The notes: generated from the letters alone by a model not told the origin. 64,000 nucleotides of DNA from Brevibacterium atlanticum (GCF_011617245.1 NZ_CP050152.1:3772503-3836502), one strand, 5' to 3'. Positions 35,066-45,021 are shown, counted from the first letter of the stretch. Program-made: numbers and translations.

Positions 35066-36000
35066 CTCTGCAGCGTTTCGGATACCTCGGCCCGGAAGCC
35101 ACCTTCACCGAGGCTGCCCTGCTGACGTACCTCGACTCCCAGGGTCTGCGTGGCACCGCATCCACCGAGCCGATGCGCAACGCCCCGTCCGCACTCGACG
35201 CGGTGCTCGAGGGTGACTGCGATGCCGCCGTCGTCCCGATCGAGAACTCCGTCGAGGGAGGGGTGCCGGCGACGATCGACGCCCTGACCGAACACGGTCG
35301 CCTGCAGATCGTCGCCGAGGTGGTCGTGCCCGTCCGCTTCGTCCTCGCTGTGAAGCCGGGGACGACGAGCGAAGGGGTCACCTCCTTCGGCTCTCACCCG
35401 CACGGTGAGGCGCAGGTGCGGGCCTTCATGTCCGAGCACTACCCCGAGGCCGTGTACCTGCCGACCTCGTCGACGGCCGCGGCGGCCCGCGACCTGGCCA
35501 ATGATGCCGGCGACCACATCGCCGCCGTCTGCCCGGCCCTGGCGGCCGAACGTTACGGCCTCGACGTCATCGCCGAGGACATCGGCGATCGCCAGGACGC
35601 GGTGACCCGCTTCGTCGTCGTCACCCGACCCGGCCCCATTCCCGCACCGACCGGAGCGGACAAGACGACGATCGTCGCGGCGCTGCGCTCGGACCGGGCA
35701 GGTTCGCTGCTCGAGGTGCTCGAGCAGTTCTCCAGCCGCGGCATCAACATGTCCCGCATCGAATCCCGTCCGACCGGCGACGGCCTGGGGCTCTACCAGT
35801 TCTCGATCGACCTGCTCGGGCACATCCACGAGGCGCGGATGGCCGAGGCGCTCCAAGGCGTCCACCGGTCCACGCTCAAACTCTCGTTCCTCGGCAGCTA
35901 TCCGAGCGCCGACGGCACGGTGACGCCGGTCGACCCGACGACGACGGACGAGTCCTTCGCCGTGGCCGCCGACTGGCTGGAGCACATCCTCGGCGACTGA
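35062..36000 (+). CDS. pheA: Prephenate dehydratase
   Basis: A 312-residue monofunctional enzyme converting prephenate to phenylpyruvate in phenylalanine synthesis. The catalytic domain begins RFGYLGPEATFTEAAL and includes DAAVVPIENSVEGGVPATID and the TRFVVV motif near its end. A C-terminal ACT domain (about 195-275), with GSLLEVLEQFSSRGINMSRI and ESRPTGDGLGLYQFSID, gives feedback control by phenylalanine. It starts at GTG 35062, overlapping the glycosyltransferase stop, with AAGGATGGGAAGA upstream. No chorismate mutase domain. Confidence 0.95.
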   Translation: MTLQRFGYLGPEATFTEAALLTYLDSQGLRGTASTEPMRNAPSALDAVLEGDCDAAVVPIENSVEGGVPATIDALTEHGRLQIVAEVVVPVRFVLAVKPGTTSEGVTSFGSHPHGEAQVRAFMSEHYPEAVYLPTSSTAAAARDLANDAGDHIAAVCPALAAERYGLDVIAEDIGDRQDAVTRFVVVTRPGPIPAPTGADKTTIVAALRSDRAGSLLEVLEQFSSRGINMSRIESRPTGDGLGLYQFSIDLLGHIHEARMAEALQGVHRSTLKLSFLGSYPSADGTVTPVDPTTTDESFAVAADWLEHILGD

Positions 36001-36031
36001 GTCTGCGATACTGATGCCTACTGGAAGGTAG

Positions 36032-36081
36032 GTGGGTCCAGATTGTCAGAATTCGGCCTGTTTCCGGCAATCTGGCCCCAC
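36032..36081. promoter_or_regulatory. Inverted repeat before the flavoprotein dehydrogenase gene
   Basis: Arms 36032-36047 and 36066-36081 pair at 14 of 16 positions (GTGGGnCCAGATTGnC) around an 18-base loop, 45 bases before the ATG at 36127. It could be an operator, an attenuator, or the terminator of pheA placed close to the next gene. Confidence 0.5.
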
Positions 36082-36126
36082 TTGACGTCGGTTCACCGGC
36101 CGACGGAGGCGACAGAGGAGTCGACG

Positions 36127-37905
36127 ATGAACACAGACAGCCGCACATCCCCCGACGCGATCATCGTCGGGGCCGGGCTCGCCGGACTCGTCGCCGCCTA
36201 CGAACTCACCCAAGCCGGCAAGCGCGTGCTCATCCTCGACCAGGAGAACCGAGCGAACCTCGGCGGGCAGGCGTTCTGGTCCCTCGGTGGACTCTTCCTC
36301 ATCGACTCCCCCGAACAGCGCAGGCTGCGCGTCCACGATTCGCTCGAACTCGCACGAAGCGACTGGGCCACCTCGGCGGGATTCGACCGGGAGGACGATC
36401 ACTGGCCGCGGAAATGGTCGGAGGCCTATCTCGAGTTCGCCGCCGGCGAGAAGCGCCAGTACCTGCGTGACCTGGGCCTGCGCCTGACCCCGATCGTCGG
36501 CTGGGCCGAACGCGGCGGTTCCGGGTCGGATGAGCACGGCAATTCCGTCCCCCGCTTCCACCTCACCTGGGGCACCGGCCCCGAGGTGGTCCGGGTCTTC
36601 CGCGAACCCGTCGAAGCCGCCGAGGCTGCCGGCCTCATCGACTTCGGCTTCCGTCACCGTGTCGACGAGCTCATCACCGACGGTGGTGCCGTCGTCGGCG
36701 TCCGCGGGCGGGTGCTCGCCCCCTCCCCCACGGCCCGCGGAGTCGAGTCGAATCGGGACGAGGTCGAGGACTTCGAGTACCGCGCTCCTGCCGTCATCGT
36801 CACCAGCGGCGGGATCGGGCACAATTTCGCACTCATGGAGAAGTACTGGCCGGTCGACCGCCTCGGCGAGTTCCCGGACACGATGCTCGCCGGTGTACCG
36901 GCCCATGTGGACGGACGGATGCTGCAGATCTCGGAGGATGCCGGGGCGAGCCTGATCAACCGAGACCGGATCTGGGCGTACACGGAGGGCATCGAGAACT
37001 GGAATCCGATCTGGCCGGGGCATGGGATCCGCATCATTCCGGGACCCTCGTCGCTGTGGTTCGATGCCGAGGGCAACCGGTTCCCGGCGCCGAACTATCC
37101 GGGTTTCGACACGAACCGGACGATGAAGACGATCCTGGCGACCGGGTATGACTATTCGTGGTTCGTGCTCAACGAGTCGATCATCCGCAAGGAGTTCGCA
37201 CTCTCGGGCTCGGAGCAGAACCCGGACATCACGGAGAAGGACATCCGGATCGCGCTCGACCGGGTGCGCTCCTCCGATGCCCCGGCACCGATCGAGGCAT
37301 TCAAGAAGTACGGGGCGGATTTCGTCGTGGCCAAGACGACCGAGGAGCTCGTGGCGGGGATGAACGAACGCTCCCGCGGACCGGTCATCGACCACGACAG
37401 GTTGGTCGAACAGATCGTTCAGCGTGACCGGCAGACCGATCATGCGTTCTCCAAGGACGCTCAGGTCCAGGCGATCCACAATGCGCGGTCCTACCTCGGC
37501 GACAAGATCGTCCGGGCGGTGAAACCGCATAAGATCCTCGATCCGGACCATGGGCCGCTCATCGCGGTGCGGCTGAGCCTGCTCTCACGCAAGACGCTCG
37601 GCGGGCTGGAGACGAACCTCGACGGGCAGGTCATCGGCGCTGGCGGCCGCCGAGACGGCTCCGGCGGAGACGGCACTCCGATTCCCGGTCTCTTTGCCGC
37701 CGGCGAGGTCACGGGCTTCGGCGGTGGCGGTATGCACGGGTACAACGCACTCGAGGGAACGTTCCTCGGCGGGTGCATCTTCTCCGGTCTGCGCGCAGGT
37801 CGCGCGGTGGCGGCCGGCGGAGGGTCGGCTGGGGCCGACGGGTCAGTCGGAGCAGCCGGTGCAGGCAGGGCAGGCGGTAATGGCACGGCCGGAAGCGAAT
37901 CGTGA
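36127..37905 (+). CDS. FAD-binding dehydrogenase (succinate dehydrogenase/KSTD-like flavoprotein)
   Basis: A 592-residue flavoprotein of the fumarate reductase/3-ketosteroid dehydrogenase superfamily. The FAD dinucleotide fold AIIVGAGLAGLVAAYELTQA (about 13-32) and LILDQE, NLGGQAFWSLGGLF, and the C-terminal FAD clamp GLFAAGEVTGFGGGGMHGYN followed by LEGTFLGGCIFSG are present. The last about 30 residues are a Gly/Ala tail. AGAGGAG fixes ATG 36127. The following SDR overlaps (GTGA), suggesting a two-step oxidation of one substrate. Substrate unknown, perhaps a steroid or ketone. Confidence 0.9.
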   Translation: MNTDSRTSPDAIIVGAGLAGLVAAYELTQAGKRVLILDQENRANLGGQAFWSLGGLFLIDSPEQRRLRVHDSLELARSDWATSAGFDREDDHWPRKWSEAYLEFAAGEKRQYLRDLGLRLTPIVGWAERGGSGSDEHGNSVPRFHLTWGTGPEVVRVFREPVEAAEAAGLIDFGFRHRVDELITDGGAVVGVRGRVLAPSPTARGVESNRDEVEDFEYRAPAVIVTSGGIGHNFALMEKYWPVDRLGEFPDTMLAGVPAHVDGRMLQISEDAGASLINRDRIWAYTEGIENWNPIWPGHGIRIIPGPSSLWFDAEGNRFPAPNYPGFDTNRTMKTILATGYDYSWFVLNESIIRKEFALSGSEQNPDITEKDIRIALDRVRSSDAPAPIEAFKKYGADFVVAKTTEELVAGMNERSRGPVIDHDRLVEQIVQRDRQTDHAFSKDAQVQAIHNARSYLGDKIVRAVKPHKILDPDHGPLIAVRLSLLSRKTLGGLETNLDGQVIGAGGRRDGSGGDGTPIPGLFAAGEVTGFGGGGMHGYNALEGTFLGGCIFSGLRAGRAVAAGGGSAGADGSVGAAGAGRAGGNGTAGSES

Positions 37906-38750
37906 GGGGCAGCGTGAACACCGGGCCAGGCGAACTCACCGTCCTCATCACCGGCGGCACCTCGGGCATCGGCAGGGCACTTGTCGAAGCTTTGGCCGCG
38001 ATGGGCTGCATGGTGCTGACGACGAGCCGCGACCCTCGTCGCCTGTCTCCGGCGGACAGTGTCCCCGGAGTCCGGTACCTGACCCTCGACCTCGCCGATG
38101 CGCATGGCCCGGAGGCACTGGCCGAAGAGCTCGAGAGCCTCGGCGTGCTCGGTGAGATCGATGTGCTCGTGAACAATGCCGGAGAGAGCCAGTCCGGTCC
38201 CTTCGAAGAGCTGCCCGCCGAGGCGATCGAGCGCCTGTTCCGCACCAACGTGTTCGGACCTGTGCGGCTGAGCCAGCTCGTACTGCCCGGGATGCGACGT
38301 CGCAGGTCGGGCCGCATCATCATGGTCGGCTCGATGCTCGCGAGCTTCCCGCTCGCCCACCGCAGCTCGTACTCGGCGGCGAAGGCCGCGCTGTGGGGTT
38401 TCGCCACGGCTGCCCGACAAGAGCTCTCGCCCTTCGGTGTGTGGGTGAGTACAGTCGAACCCGGGTCGATCGCCACGGGCATCGGGCTGCGCCGGACGAA
38501 GTATCTCGAGGAGGGCTCGCCCTACGGCGAGGATGTCGCCACGATGCTCGAGCATCTCGATGCCAATGAGCGGAACGGGATTCCACCGGAGAAGGTCGCC
38601 GCCACGATCATCGACGCCGTCGTCTCGCCCCGGCCGCGGGAGTTCTACGCCGTCGGCAGCCGCGCTCCGCTGCCGTTCCTGCTCAAAAGGGTGCTTCCGC
38701 GCGGACTCATGTCGACGATCGTCGCCGCCCAACACGGCCTGAAGCGCTGA
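37902..38750 (+). CDS. Short-chain dehydrogenase/reductase
   Basis: A 282-residue classical SDR starting at GTG 37902 and coupled to the flavoprotein upstream. TGGTSGIGRALVEALA (about 16-31) binds NAD(P), NNAGES follows, and the catalytic set is Ser in MVGSMLASF with YSAAKAA (Tyr-x3-Lys). The C-terminal part (REFYAVGSRAPLPFLLKRVL) resembles retinol or very-long-chain ketoacyl reductase-like SDRs. It is convergent with the next gene, only seven bases separating the stops. Confidence 0.9.
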   Translation: MRGSVNTGPGELTVLITGGTSGIGRALVEALAAMGCMVLTTSRDPRRLSPADSVPGVRYLTLDLADAHGPEALAEELESLGVLGEIDVLVNNAGESQSGPFEELPAEAIERLFRTNVFGPVRLSQLVLPGMRRRRSGRIIMVGSMLASFPLAHRSSYSAAKAALWGFATAARQELSPFGVWVSTVEPGSIATGIGLRRTKYLEEGSPYGEDVATMLEHLDANERNGIPPEKVAATIIDAVVSPRPREFYAVGSRAPLPFLLKRVLPRGLMSTIVAAQHGLKR

Positions 38751-38757
38751 GGGCCCC

Positions 38758-39690
38758 TTACTGGAACCGAGACGGGATGAGGTGCTGGGTCGTCGAGATC
38801 CCGAGCACCCGCTGCTGGCGCGACAGGTTATACGTCCGGTCGGCCTGCAGGTATTCTGCGAGGAAGAGCTTCGCGCGATCACCGCGCTTGAACATGCCCT
38901 TGACCTTGAGCCCGAGTTTCGCCGCCACCAGCGCCTTGTCCTTCGCCACGCCTTCGATGACGACCTGCTCATAGCCCATCCGCGCGAAGTGCGTGACGAT
39001 GGCGTCCTTGAGCCGGTACGGGGTGGGGTCACCGATGTTGAACGGTCCGGCCGCCGAGGGCACGTCGAGGCAGGCGAGCGCGGCACGGACGACATTGTCG
39101 ACATGCGTGAGAGTGATCTTCTGTCGTCCGCCTCCGGGCAGACGCAGCACGCCCTTCTTCGCCATACCGCGCAGGAACGGCATGAGCATCGTCTCTCCCG
39201 GCCCATAGACGGCAGCGGGTCGCAGTATCGCAGCATCGGGTCGGATACGGGAGACGAGCTGTTCGGCCAGAGCGTGGGTGCGCGAGTACGCATCGGCGAA
39301 CTCGGTCGGGTCCTTCGGCCCGGCCTCCTCCCAGAGCTCGGCATGCGGTGCCGTCGAGGAGTACACCGTCGTCGATGACAGGTGAACGATGCGTGCCTTC
39401 GGAAAGGCATCGAGGACATGGCGCGTGCCCGTCACCTTCACCTCGTAGAGCGCGTCGTCATCGGCGCTGACGGAAGCGATGCCCGCGCAGTGGAAGACCG
39501 CCGTGGTCTTCGCCGCCAGCGAGGTCACGGTCTGCGGGGCGGGTTCGGCGATATCCCACTGCTGGAAGTTCACCCCGGGGATCTCCGGATCCCGTCGGCC
39601 CAAGGCGTAGACGGTCTCGTCCCTGTCGGCGAGCGCACGAGCGATGGCACCGCCGATGAAGCCGCTGGCTCCGGTCACTATCACTGCCAC
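38758..39690 (-). CDS. NAD-dependent epimerase/3-beta-HSD-like protein lacking the catalytic Lys
   Basis: A 310-residue extended SDR. TGASGFIGGAIARAL (about 6-20) is the NAD motif, HLSSTTVYSS gives the usual Ser/Thr, and LRPAAVYGPGETMLMPFLRG with TLTHVDNVVRAALACL is the extended-SDR core. The catalytic motif reads YSRTH: Tyr is present but the Lys four residues later is His. The overall shape is similar to OleD (2-alkyl-3-oxoalkanoate reductase) and 3-beta-HSD proteins, but it is 20 kb from oleA. It starts at GTG 39690 after GGAG. Activity with His in place of Lys is uncertain. Confidence 0.82.
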   Translation of the reverse strand: MAVIVTGASGFIGGAIARALADRDETVYALGRRDPEIPGVNFQQWDIAEPAPQTVTSLAAKTTAVFHCAGIASVSADDDALYEVKVTGTRHVLDAFPKARIVHLSSTTVYSSTAPHAELWEEAGPKDPTEFADAYSRTHALAEQLVSRIRPDAAILRPAAVYGPGETMLMPFLRGMAKKGVLRLPGGGRQKITLTHVDNVVRAALACLDVPSAAGPFNIGDPTPYRLKDAIVTHFARMGYEQVVIEGVAKDKALVAAKLGLKVKGMFKRGDRAKLFLAEYLQADRTYNLSRQQRVLGISTTQHLIPSRFQ

Positions 39691-39737
39691 GTCGAAACCA
39701 CTCCCGTCCTCATCAGCGCGTTCTGCGATTCCTCAGT

Positions 39738-40517
39738 CTACTCGCGGTGCCGCCACTGCGGTTCCCGTTTGGTCAGGAACGCGTCGATCCCCTCCTGCGC
39801 ATCGGCCGCGACGGCATTGTGCGCCATCACCTCGGACATCCGCGCGTATGCCTCGGCCACCGGCAGCTCGCGCTGTTCGTAGAACGCGGCCTTGCCGATC
39901 GCGACGGTCGCCGAGGAGGCAGACGCGACCTTCCGCGCCAGGTCGAGCGTGGCGGTTTCGAGTTCGTCATCAGCCACGACGTCGGAGACGAGACCGAACC
40001 GCAGCGCCTCCTCGGAGGAGACGAAATCACCGGTGAGCAGCATCCGCATCGCCGTCTTCGCTGGCACCGCACGGGACAGTGCCACCATCGGCGTCGAACA
40101 GAACAGTCCGATCTTCACCCCCGGAGTCGCAAATTTCGCCGAGGCGGCCGCCACTGCCAGATCGCAAGTGGCCACGAGCTGACAGCCAGCCGCCGTCGCC
40201 ACTCCCTGCACCTGTGCGATGACCGGCTGCGGGATGTGCTGGATGAGCTGCATGAGACGCGAACATGCCTCGAAGATCTCCTGCTGCGTCTCGAGCTCCG
40301 CCCCGCGGACTTCCTTGAGGTCATGGCCGGAACTGAACACATGGCCCGCGGTCGACAGGACGACGGCACGCACATCGGTGCGGTGAGCCACCTCGGCGAA
40401 GGTATCGATGAGGTCATTCATCACCGACAGCGACAGGGCGTTGCGGGTGTTCGGCTCGTTGATCGTCACGGTCGCGACTCCGTCGTCTGCCTGCGCGAAT
40501 ACAATTGATTCGGACAT
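39738..40517 (-). CDS. Enoyl-CoA hydratase/isomerase family protein (ECHDC3-like)
   Basis: A 259-residue crotonase-fold protein. The oxyanion-hole loops are recognisable (STAGHVFSSGHDLKEV, about 57-72, and VATAAGCQLVATCDLAVAAA). Neither of the two catalytic glutamates of true enoyl-CoA hydratase is conserved: the first position is Gln in GCQL and the second is Gly in TPGVKIG. This pattern, with VKIGLFCSTPMVALSRAVP, is that of the ECHDC3 branch, whose reaction is not well defined. ATG 40517 is preferred to a GTG two codons upstream. Confidence 0.88.
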   Translation of the reverse strand: MSESIVFAQADDGVATVTINEPNTRNALSLSVMNDLIDTFAEVAHRTDVRAVVLSTAGHVFSSGHDLKEVRGAELETQQEIFEACSRLMQLIQHIPQPVIAQVQGVATAAGCQLVATCDLAVAAASAKFATPGVKIGLFCSTPMVALSRAVPAKTAMRMLLTGDFVSSEEALRFGLVSDVVADDELETATLDLARKVASASSATVAIGKAAFYEQRELPVAEAYARMSEVMAHNAVAADAQEGIDAFLTKREPQWRHRE

Positions 40518-40626
40518 AGTCACATTCTGTCAAAGATCACACGTCCGGAGCAGTTGCTGTGTCGCCTTTCCGCCCGCGACCGATCTCATCCCCAGGTCGG
40601 CGGGGCCCGACGCGAGGGAGAGAACC

Positions 40627-42204
40627 ATGACCACTCTGCTGATGATCATCGGATTCGGTGCCGCGACCTCGGTCGTGGTCGGACTCGGACAGAAGCTCAA
40701 ACTCCCGTGGCCGGCGCTCATGGTCCTCATCGGCATCGCCGGTGCCTTCATCCCCACCTTCGCCGAAATCACCATCGAACCCGAGCTCATCCTCCCCCTG
40801 TTCCTGCCGCCGCTGCTCTTCGCCGCCGCGCAGAAGACCTCCTGGGCGCTGTTCGCCATCCGGTGGCGGACGATCCTCGGGATGGCCGTCGCGCTCGTCG
40901 GAGTGACCGTGGCCGCCGTCGCCGGATCCGCCCTCCTCCTCGTCCCGGGGATCACGATCGCCGCGGCCATCGCGCTGGGGGCGATGCTCGCCCCGCCTGA
41001 CCCGGTCGCCGTCGACGCCGTGGCCGGCACCGTCTCGATCCCGCGCCGGATCATGTCGACCCTGCAGTCCGAGGGCCTGTTCAACGACGCCGCCTCCCTC
41101 GTCATCTTCCAGACCGCGATGGCCGCGGCGATGGCCGGCACCGAGGTGGATTACACAGATCTCGCGATCTCCTTCGTCCTCTCCGCGGTCGTTGCGGTCG
41201 GCGTCGGGCTCCTCGTCTCCTTCGTCGTGTCCTGGGTGATGGAGAAGATCGACCACACGGTCGCCCGCTCCTCGCTCATGCTCATGCTGCCCTTCGGCGT
41301 CTACCTCATCGCCGAGCACTTCCACGCCAGCGGTGTCATCGCCGTCGTCGTCGCCGCCCTCGAGATGCGCCGCCGCGACGTCGAAGGCAACTCGGCCGAA
41401 CGCGTCACCCAGAACTCGACGTGGCAGGTCCTCGAGATGCTCATCACCGGCATCGCCTTCGGACTCATCGGCCTCGACCTGCGCATGATCGTCGAATCCG
41501 AACACGCCGACCTCAGCCGGGCGATCATCGTCGGACTCATCATCGCCGTGGTCATCATCGCCGTGCGCTTCGGCTGGCTGCTGCTCGGCACCATCCTCAG
41601 CCGCAGACACACCGAGGACGACCCGGATGCCGCCCCGCTCAACCTCCGCGATGCCACGCTGATGACCTGGGGCGGGATGCGCGGGCTTGCGACGATCGCT
41701 CTGGCTCTGTCGATTCCGGCGACGACCAACACCGGCGAGGACTTCCCCGGACGGTCCTACATCGTCGTCGCCGCGGCCGTCATCCTGCTCGTCACCCTCG
41801 TCCTCGCAGGGCTGACCTTCCCCGCCGTCGTCGATGGGCTCGGCATCGACGACGAGGCGGAACGGGAGCAGCAGGCGACGAAGGACATCGCGCTGCGTGC
41901 CTACAAGGCCGCGATCAGGCAGATCAAGAACGATGACAGCCTCCCCGACGAGGTGGCCGAACCGCTGCGCGCCCGGTTCAAGGCCCTCCACGCCCAGCTG
42001 CTCGGCACGACGGATGACCAGGCGAGTTCCGAACAGGCGACCGCGTTCAAGGAGCACCGAGAGCAGATGCTCGCGGTGCAGAAGAAGGCGATGCAGTCTG
42101 CCCGCGCCGAGGTGCTGCGGGCCCGCCGTGAGAGAGGCACCGATCCGGAGATCGCCGACAAGGTCCTCCGCCGCTTCGACCTCCAGTCCGTGCTCGTGCG
42201 ATAG
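40627..42204 (+). CDS. CPA1 family Na+/H+ antiporter
   Basis: A 525-residue cation:proton antiporter. About twelve membrane segments start at MTTLLMIIGFGAATSVVVGL. Family landmarks are LFLPPLLFAAAQKTSW (helix III/IV), ALGAMLAPPDPVAVDAV, LQSEGLFNDAASLVIFQTA with the ion-binding ND pair, and TWGGMRGLATIALALSIP. A cytoplasmic tail of about 90 residues follows, basic and helical (YKAAIRQIKNDDSLPDEVAE). Start ATG 40627 follows GAGGGAGAG; the frame open upstream to 40408 overlaps the divergent crotonase gene. It likely handles Na+ and pH homeostasis. Confidence 0.92.
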   Translation: MTTLLMIIGFGAATSVVVGLGQKLKLPWPALMVLIGIAGAFIPTFAEITIEPELILPLFLPPLLFAAAQKTSWALFAIRWRTILGMAVALVGVTVAAVAGSALLLVPGITIAAAIALGAMLAPPDPVAVDAVAGTVSIPRRIMSTLQSEGLFNDAASLVIFQTAMAAAMAGTEVDYTDLAISFVLSAVVAVGVGLLVSFVVSWVMEKIDHTVARSSLMLMLPFGVYLIAEHFHASGVIAVVVAALEMRRRDVEGNSAERVTQNSTWQVLEMLITGIAFGLIGLDLRMIVESEHADLSRAIIVGLIIAVVIIAVRFGWLLLGTILSRRHTEDDPDAAPLNLRDATLMTWGGMRGLATIALALSIPATTNTGEDFPGRSYIVVAAAVILLVTLVLAGLTFPAVVDGLGIDDEAEREQQATKDIALRAYKAAIRQIKNDDSLPDEVAEPLRARFKALHAQLLGTTDDQASSEQATAFKEHREQMLAVQKKAMQSARAEVLRARRERGTDPEIADKVLRRFDLQSVLVR

Positions 42205-42328
42205 GTGCGGGGCGGGCGAATGCCCACATCTGCACCACAGTCCGCGTCTGCCCCCGCGACAGTGCACGCGTCCGTACGAAGCTGCGAGCCGCCTCGGCGA
42301 GATCTCCTCTGATTTCTCCTTCAGAATC

Positions 42329-42355
42329 AAAGTTGAGTGGAATAGACTCAACTTT
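42329..42355. promoter_or_regulatory. HAIR element (HspR operator) before clpB
   Basis: AAAGTTGAGT (42329-42338), seven bases, ACTCAACTTT (42346-42355): perfect 10-bp arms with the N7 spacing of the HspR-associated inverted repeat (consensus CTTGAGT-N7-ACTCAAG). It differs from consensus only at the first base of each arm. It lies 59 bases before the clpB start, consistent with heat-shock control by HspR, whose gene is not in this window. Confidence 0.88.
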
Positions 42356-42414
42356 GTCGGTGTTGTGCTTTTCGAGAGCTGTAATCAGCACAGAACTTTG
42401 AGAAGGAGATGCGT

Positions 42415-45021
42415 ATGGACGCACAGATGACAACCAAATCCCGGGAGGCGCTGCAGACTGCGGTCAACGACGTCGTCGCCCGGCACAACAACCAGATCGA
42501 ACCGGCCCACCTCGTCGCCGCGCTGCTCAAGCAGCCCGACTCCCTGGCCTCGGCCCTGCTGACGAAGGTCGGCGCCGACCCGCAGTCGGTGCTCACTTCG
42601 ATCGAAGCAGTGATCGGCGGGTTCCCCACGGTCAGCGGTTCCTCGGTCAGCCAGCCGGGCCTGTCCCGGCCCGGACTCGAGATGATGAACCTCGCTCAGG
42701 AGGAGATGACCGCCCTCGGCGATCAGTTCGTCTCCACCGAGCACCTGCTGCTGGCTGCCGCGGCCGGCAAGGACGGCGCCGGCGATGCGCTGCGTGAGTC
42801 CGGAGCCGGACGCGAGGCTCTGCTCGCGGCCCTGCCCGAGCTGCGCGGAGGGAAGAAGGTCACCTCGGAGAATCCCGAGGAGACCATGCAGTCGCTGGAG
42901 AAGTTCGGTGTCGACCTCACCGCCACCGCCCGCGAAGGCAAACTCGACCCGGTGATCGGCCGTGACAAGGAGGTGCGCCGCGTCGTCCAGGTGCTCTCGC
43001 GCAGGACGAAGAACAACCCCGTCCTCATCGGCGAGCCCGGCGTCGGCAAGACCGCCGTCGTCGAAGGCCTGGCCCAGCGGATCGTCGCCGGCGACGTGCC
43101 GGAATCGCTGCGGGACAAGACGCTCATCAGCCTCGACCTCTCGGCGATGGTCGCCGGCGCGAAGTACCGCGGTGAGTTCGAGGAGCGGCTCAAAGCCGTG
43201 CTCGAGGAGATCAAGAACGCCGACGGGCAGATCATCACCTTCATCGACGAGCTCCACACGATCGTCGGTGCCGGTGCCGGAGGCGATTCGTCGATGGACG
43301 CGGGCAACATGCTCAAACCGATGCTCGCCCGCGGTGAACTCCGCCTGATCGGCGCCACCACCCTGGACGAGTACCGCGAGAACATCGAGAAGGATCCTGC
43401 GCTGGAGCGCCGGTTCCAGCAGGTGTTCGTCGGAGAGCCGAGCGTCGAAGACACGATCGCGATCCTCCGCGGGCTCAAGGAGCGCTACGAGGCCCACCAC
43501 AAGGTCTCGATCAACGACGGCGCTCTGGTCGCCGCGGCCACCATGTCGAACCGGTACATCACCGGCCGACAGCTGCCCGACAAGGCCATCGACCTCGTCG
43601 ACGAGGCGGCCTCGAGGCTGCGGATGGAGATCGATTCGGCCCCGGTCGAGATCGATGAGCTCCGCCGTGCCGTCGATCGTCTGAAGATGGAGGACATGGC
43701 CCTGGCGAAGGAGACCGACTCCGCGTCGGTCGAGCGCCTCAGCGCGCTGCGCGCCGACCTCGCCGACAAGGAAGAAGAGCTGCGTGCCCTCGAAGCGACC
43801 TGGGAGTCCCAGCGTGCCGGCCTCAACAGGGTCGGTGAGCTGAAGACGAAGCTCGACGAGCTGCGGTCGGCCGCCGAGAAGGCACAGCGCGACACGGACC
43901 TCGAGACCGCGTCCCGTCTGCTCTACGGGGAGATCCCCGCCGTGCAGAAGGAGATCGCCGAGGCCGAAGCCGAAGAGGCGCAGGCCGAAGCCGGTCAGAC
44001 CTCGGATCCGATGGTCTCGGACAAGGTCTCCGGCAACGACATCGCCGAGGTGGTCTCGTCCTGGACGGGCATCCCCGCCGGACGCCTCATGCAGGGTGAG
44101 ATCGAGAAGCTGCTCGGGGCGGAGAACGTCCTCGGTGAGCGTCTGATCGGTCAGAAGGACGCCGTCGCCGCGGTCTCAGACGCCATCCGCCGTTCACGTG
44201 CGGGTGTCGCCGATCCGGATCGTCCGACCGGTTCGTTCCTGTTCCTCGGCCCCACCGGCGTCGGTAAGACGGAGCTCGCGAAATCCCTCGCGGACTTCCT
44301 CTTCGACGATGAGAAGGCCCTGATCAGGATCGACATGAGCGAATACGGTGAGAAGCACACCGTGTCCCGCCTCGTCGGTGCTCCTCCCGGCTATGTCGGC
44401 TACGACGAGGGCGGCCAGCTCACCGAGGCGGTCCGCCGTCGGCCCTATTCCGTGGTCCTGCTCGACGAGGTGGAGAAGGCACATCCGAGTGTCTTCGACA
44501 TCCTGTTGCAGGTCCTCGACGACGGTCGGCTCACCGACGGTCAGGGTCGCACGGTCGACTTCAGGAACACCATCCTGATCCTGACCTCGAACCTCGGTTC
44601 GCAGTTCCTCGTCGACACCTCGCTGTCCGATGCGGAACAGCGGGAGAAGGTCATGGATGTCGTGCACGCGACGTTCAAGCCGGAGTTCCTCAACCGCCTC
44701 GACGACATCGTGCTCTTCGATGCCCTCGGCAAGGACGAGCTCTCGTCGATCGTCGACCTGCAGATCCAGCACATGGCGCGCAGGCTCTCCGATCGCCGGA
44801 TCTCGCTCGAGGTCACGCAGGGCGCCGAAGACTGGTTGGCCCTCGAAGGCTACGACCCGGCATTCGGCGCCAGGCCGCTGCGCAGGCTGGTCCAGCGCGA
44901 GATCGGCGACAAGCTGGCCCGCGCCCTGCTGGCCGGTGACATCGTCGACGGTGACACCGTCGTGGTCGACCTGCCCGAGGACCCCGAGACCCGAGGCCTG
45001 GAGCTGCGCCCCAAGCGGTGA
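42415..45021 (+). CDS. clpB: ATP-dependent chaperone ClpB
   Basis: An 868-residue Hsp100 disaggregase that, with DnaK, rescues aggregated proteins. In order: N-domain with two Clp repeats ([20 protein letters not shown] onward), AAA-1 with Walker A GEPGVGKT near residue 206, a coiled-coil M-domain (about 400-525; rich in Glu, Leu and Ala), and AAA-2 with GPTGVGKTE near 612 and [20 protein letters not shown]. The C-terminal small domain ends [14 protein letters not shown] at 42403-42408 fits ATG 42415 rather than the ATG six bases upstream. The HAIR box at 42329 indicates HspR repression. Confidence 0.97.
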   Translation: MDAQMTTKSREALQTAVNDVVARHNNQIEPAHLVAALLKQPDSLASALLTKVGADPQSVLTSIEAVIGGFPTVSGSSVSQPGLSRPGLEMMNLAQEEMTALGDQFVSTEHLLLAAAAGKDGAGDALRESGAGREALLAALPELRGGKKVTSENPEETMQSLEKFGVDLTATAREGKLDPVIGRDKEVRRVVQVLSRRTKNNPVLIGEPGVGKTAVVEGLAQRIVAGDVPESLRDKTLISLDLSAMVAGAKYRGEFEERLKAVLEEIKNADGQIITFIDELHTIVGAGAGGDSSMDAGNMLKPMLARGELRLIGATTLDEYRENIEKDPALERRFQQVFVGEPSVEDTIAILRGLKERYEAHHKVSINDGALVAAATMSNRYITGRQLPDKAIDLVDEAASRLRMEIDSAPVEIDELRRAVDRLKMEDMALAKETDSASVERLSALRADLADKEEELRALEATWESQRAGLNRVGELKTKLDELRSAAEKAQRDTDLETASRLLYGEIPAVQKEIAEAEAEEAQAEAGQTSDPMVSDKVSGNDIAEVVSSWTGIPAGRLMQGEIEKLLGAENVLGERLIGQKDAVAAVSDAIRRSRAGVADPDRPTGSFLFLGPTGVGKTELAKSLADFLFDDEKALIRIDMSEYGEKHTVSRLVGAPPGYVGYDEGGQLTEAVRRRPYSVVLLDEVEKAHPSVFDILLQVLDDGRLTDGQGRTVDFRNTILILTSNLGSQFLVDTSLSDAEQREKVMDVVHATFKPEFLNRLDDIVLFDALGKDELSSIVDLQIQHMARRLSDRRISLEVTQGAEDWLALEGYDPAFGARPLRRLVQREIGDKLARALLAGDIVDGDTVVVDLPEDPETRGLELRPKR

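Noticed and set aside
36046..37551. Long open frame of about 500 codons on the minus strand opposite the flavoprotein dehydrogenase
   Set aside because: High-GC codon bias opens long antisense frames. The plus-strand product has clear FAD motifs, while this translation has no recognisable domain.
38758..39690. Assignment of this SDR as oleD
   Set aside because: It is 20 kb from oleA on the other strand and lacks the catalytic Lys; the true oleD is expected just after oleBC, outside the window.
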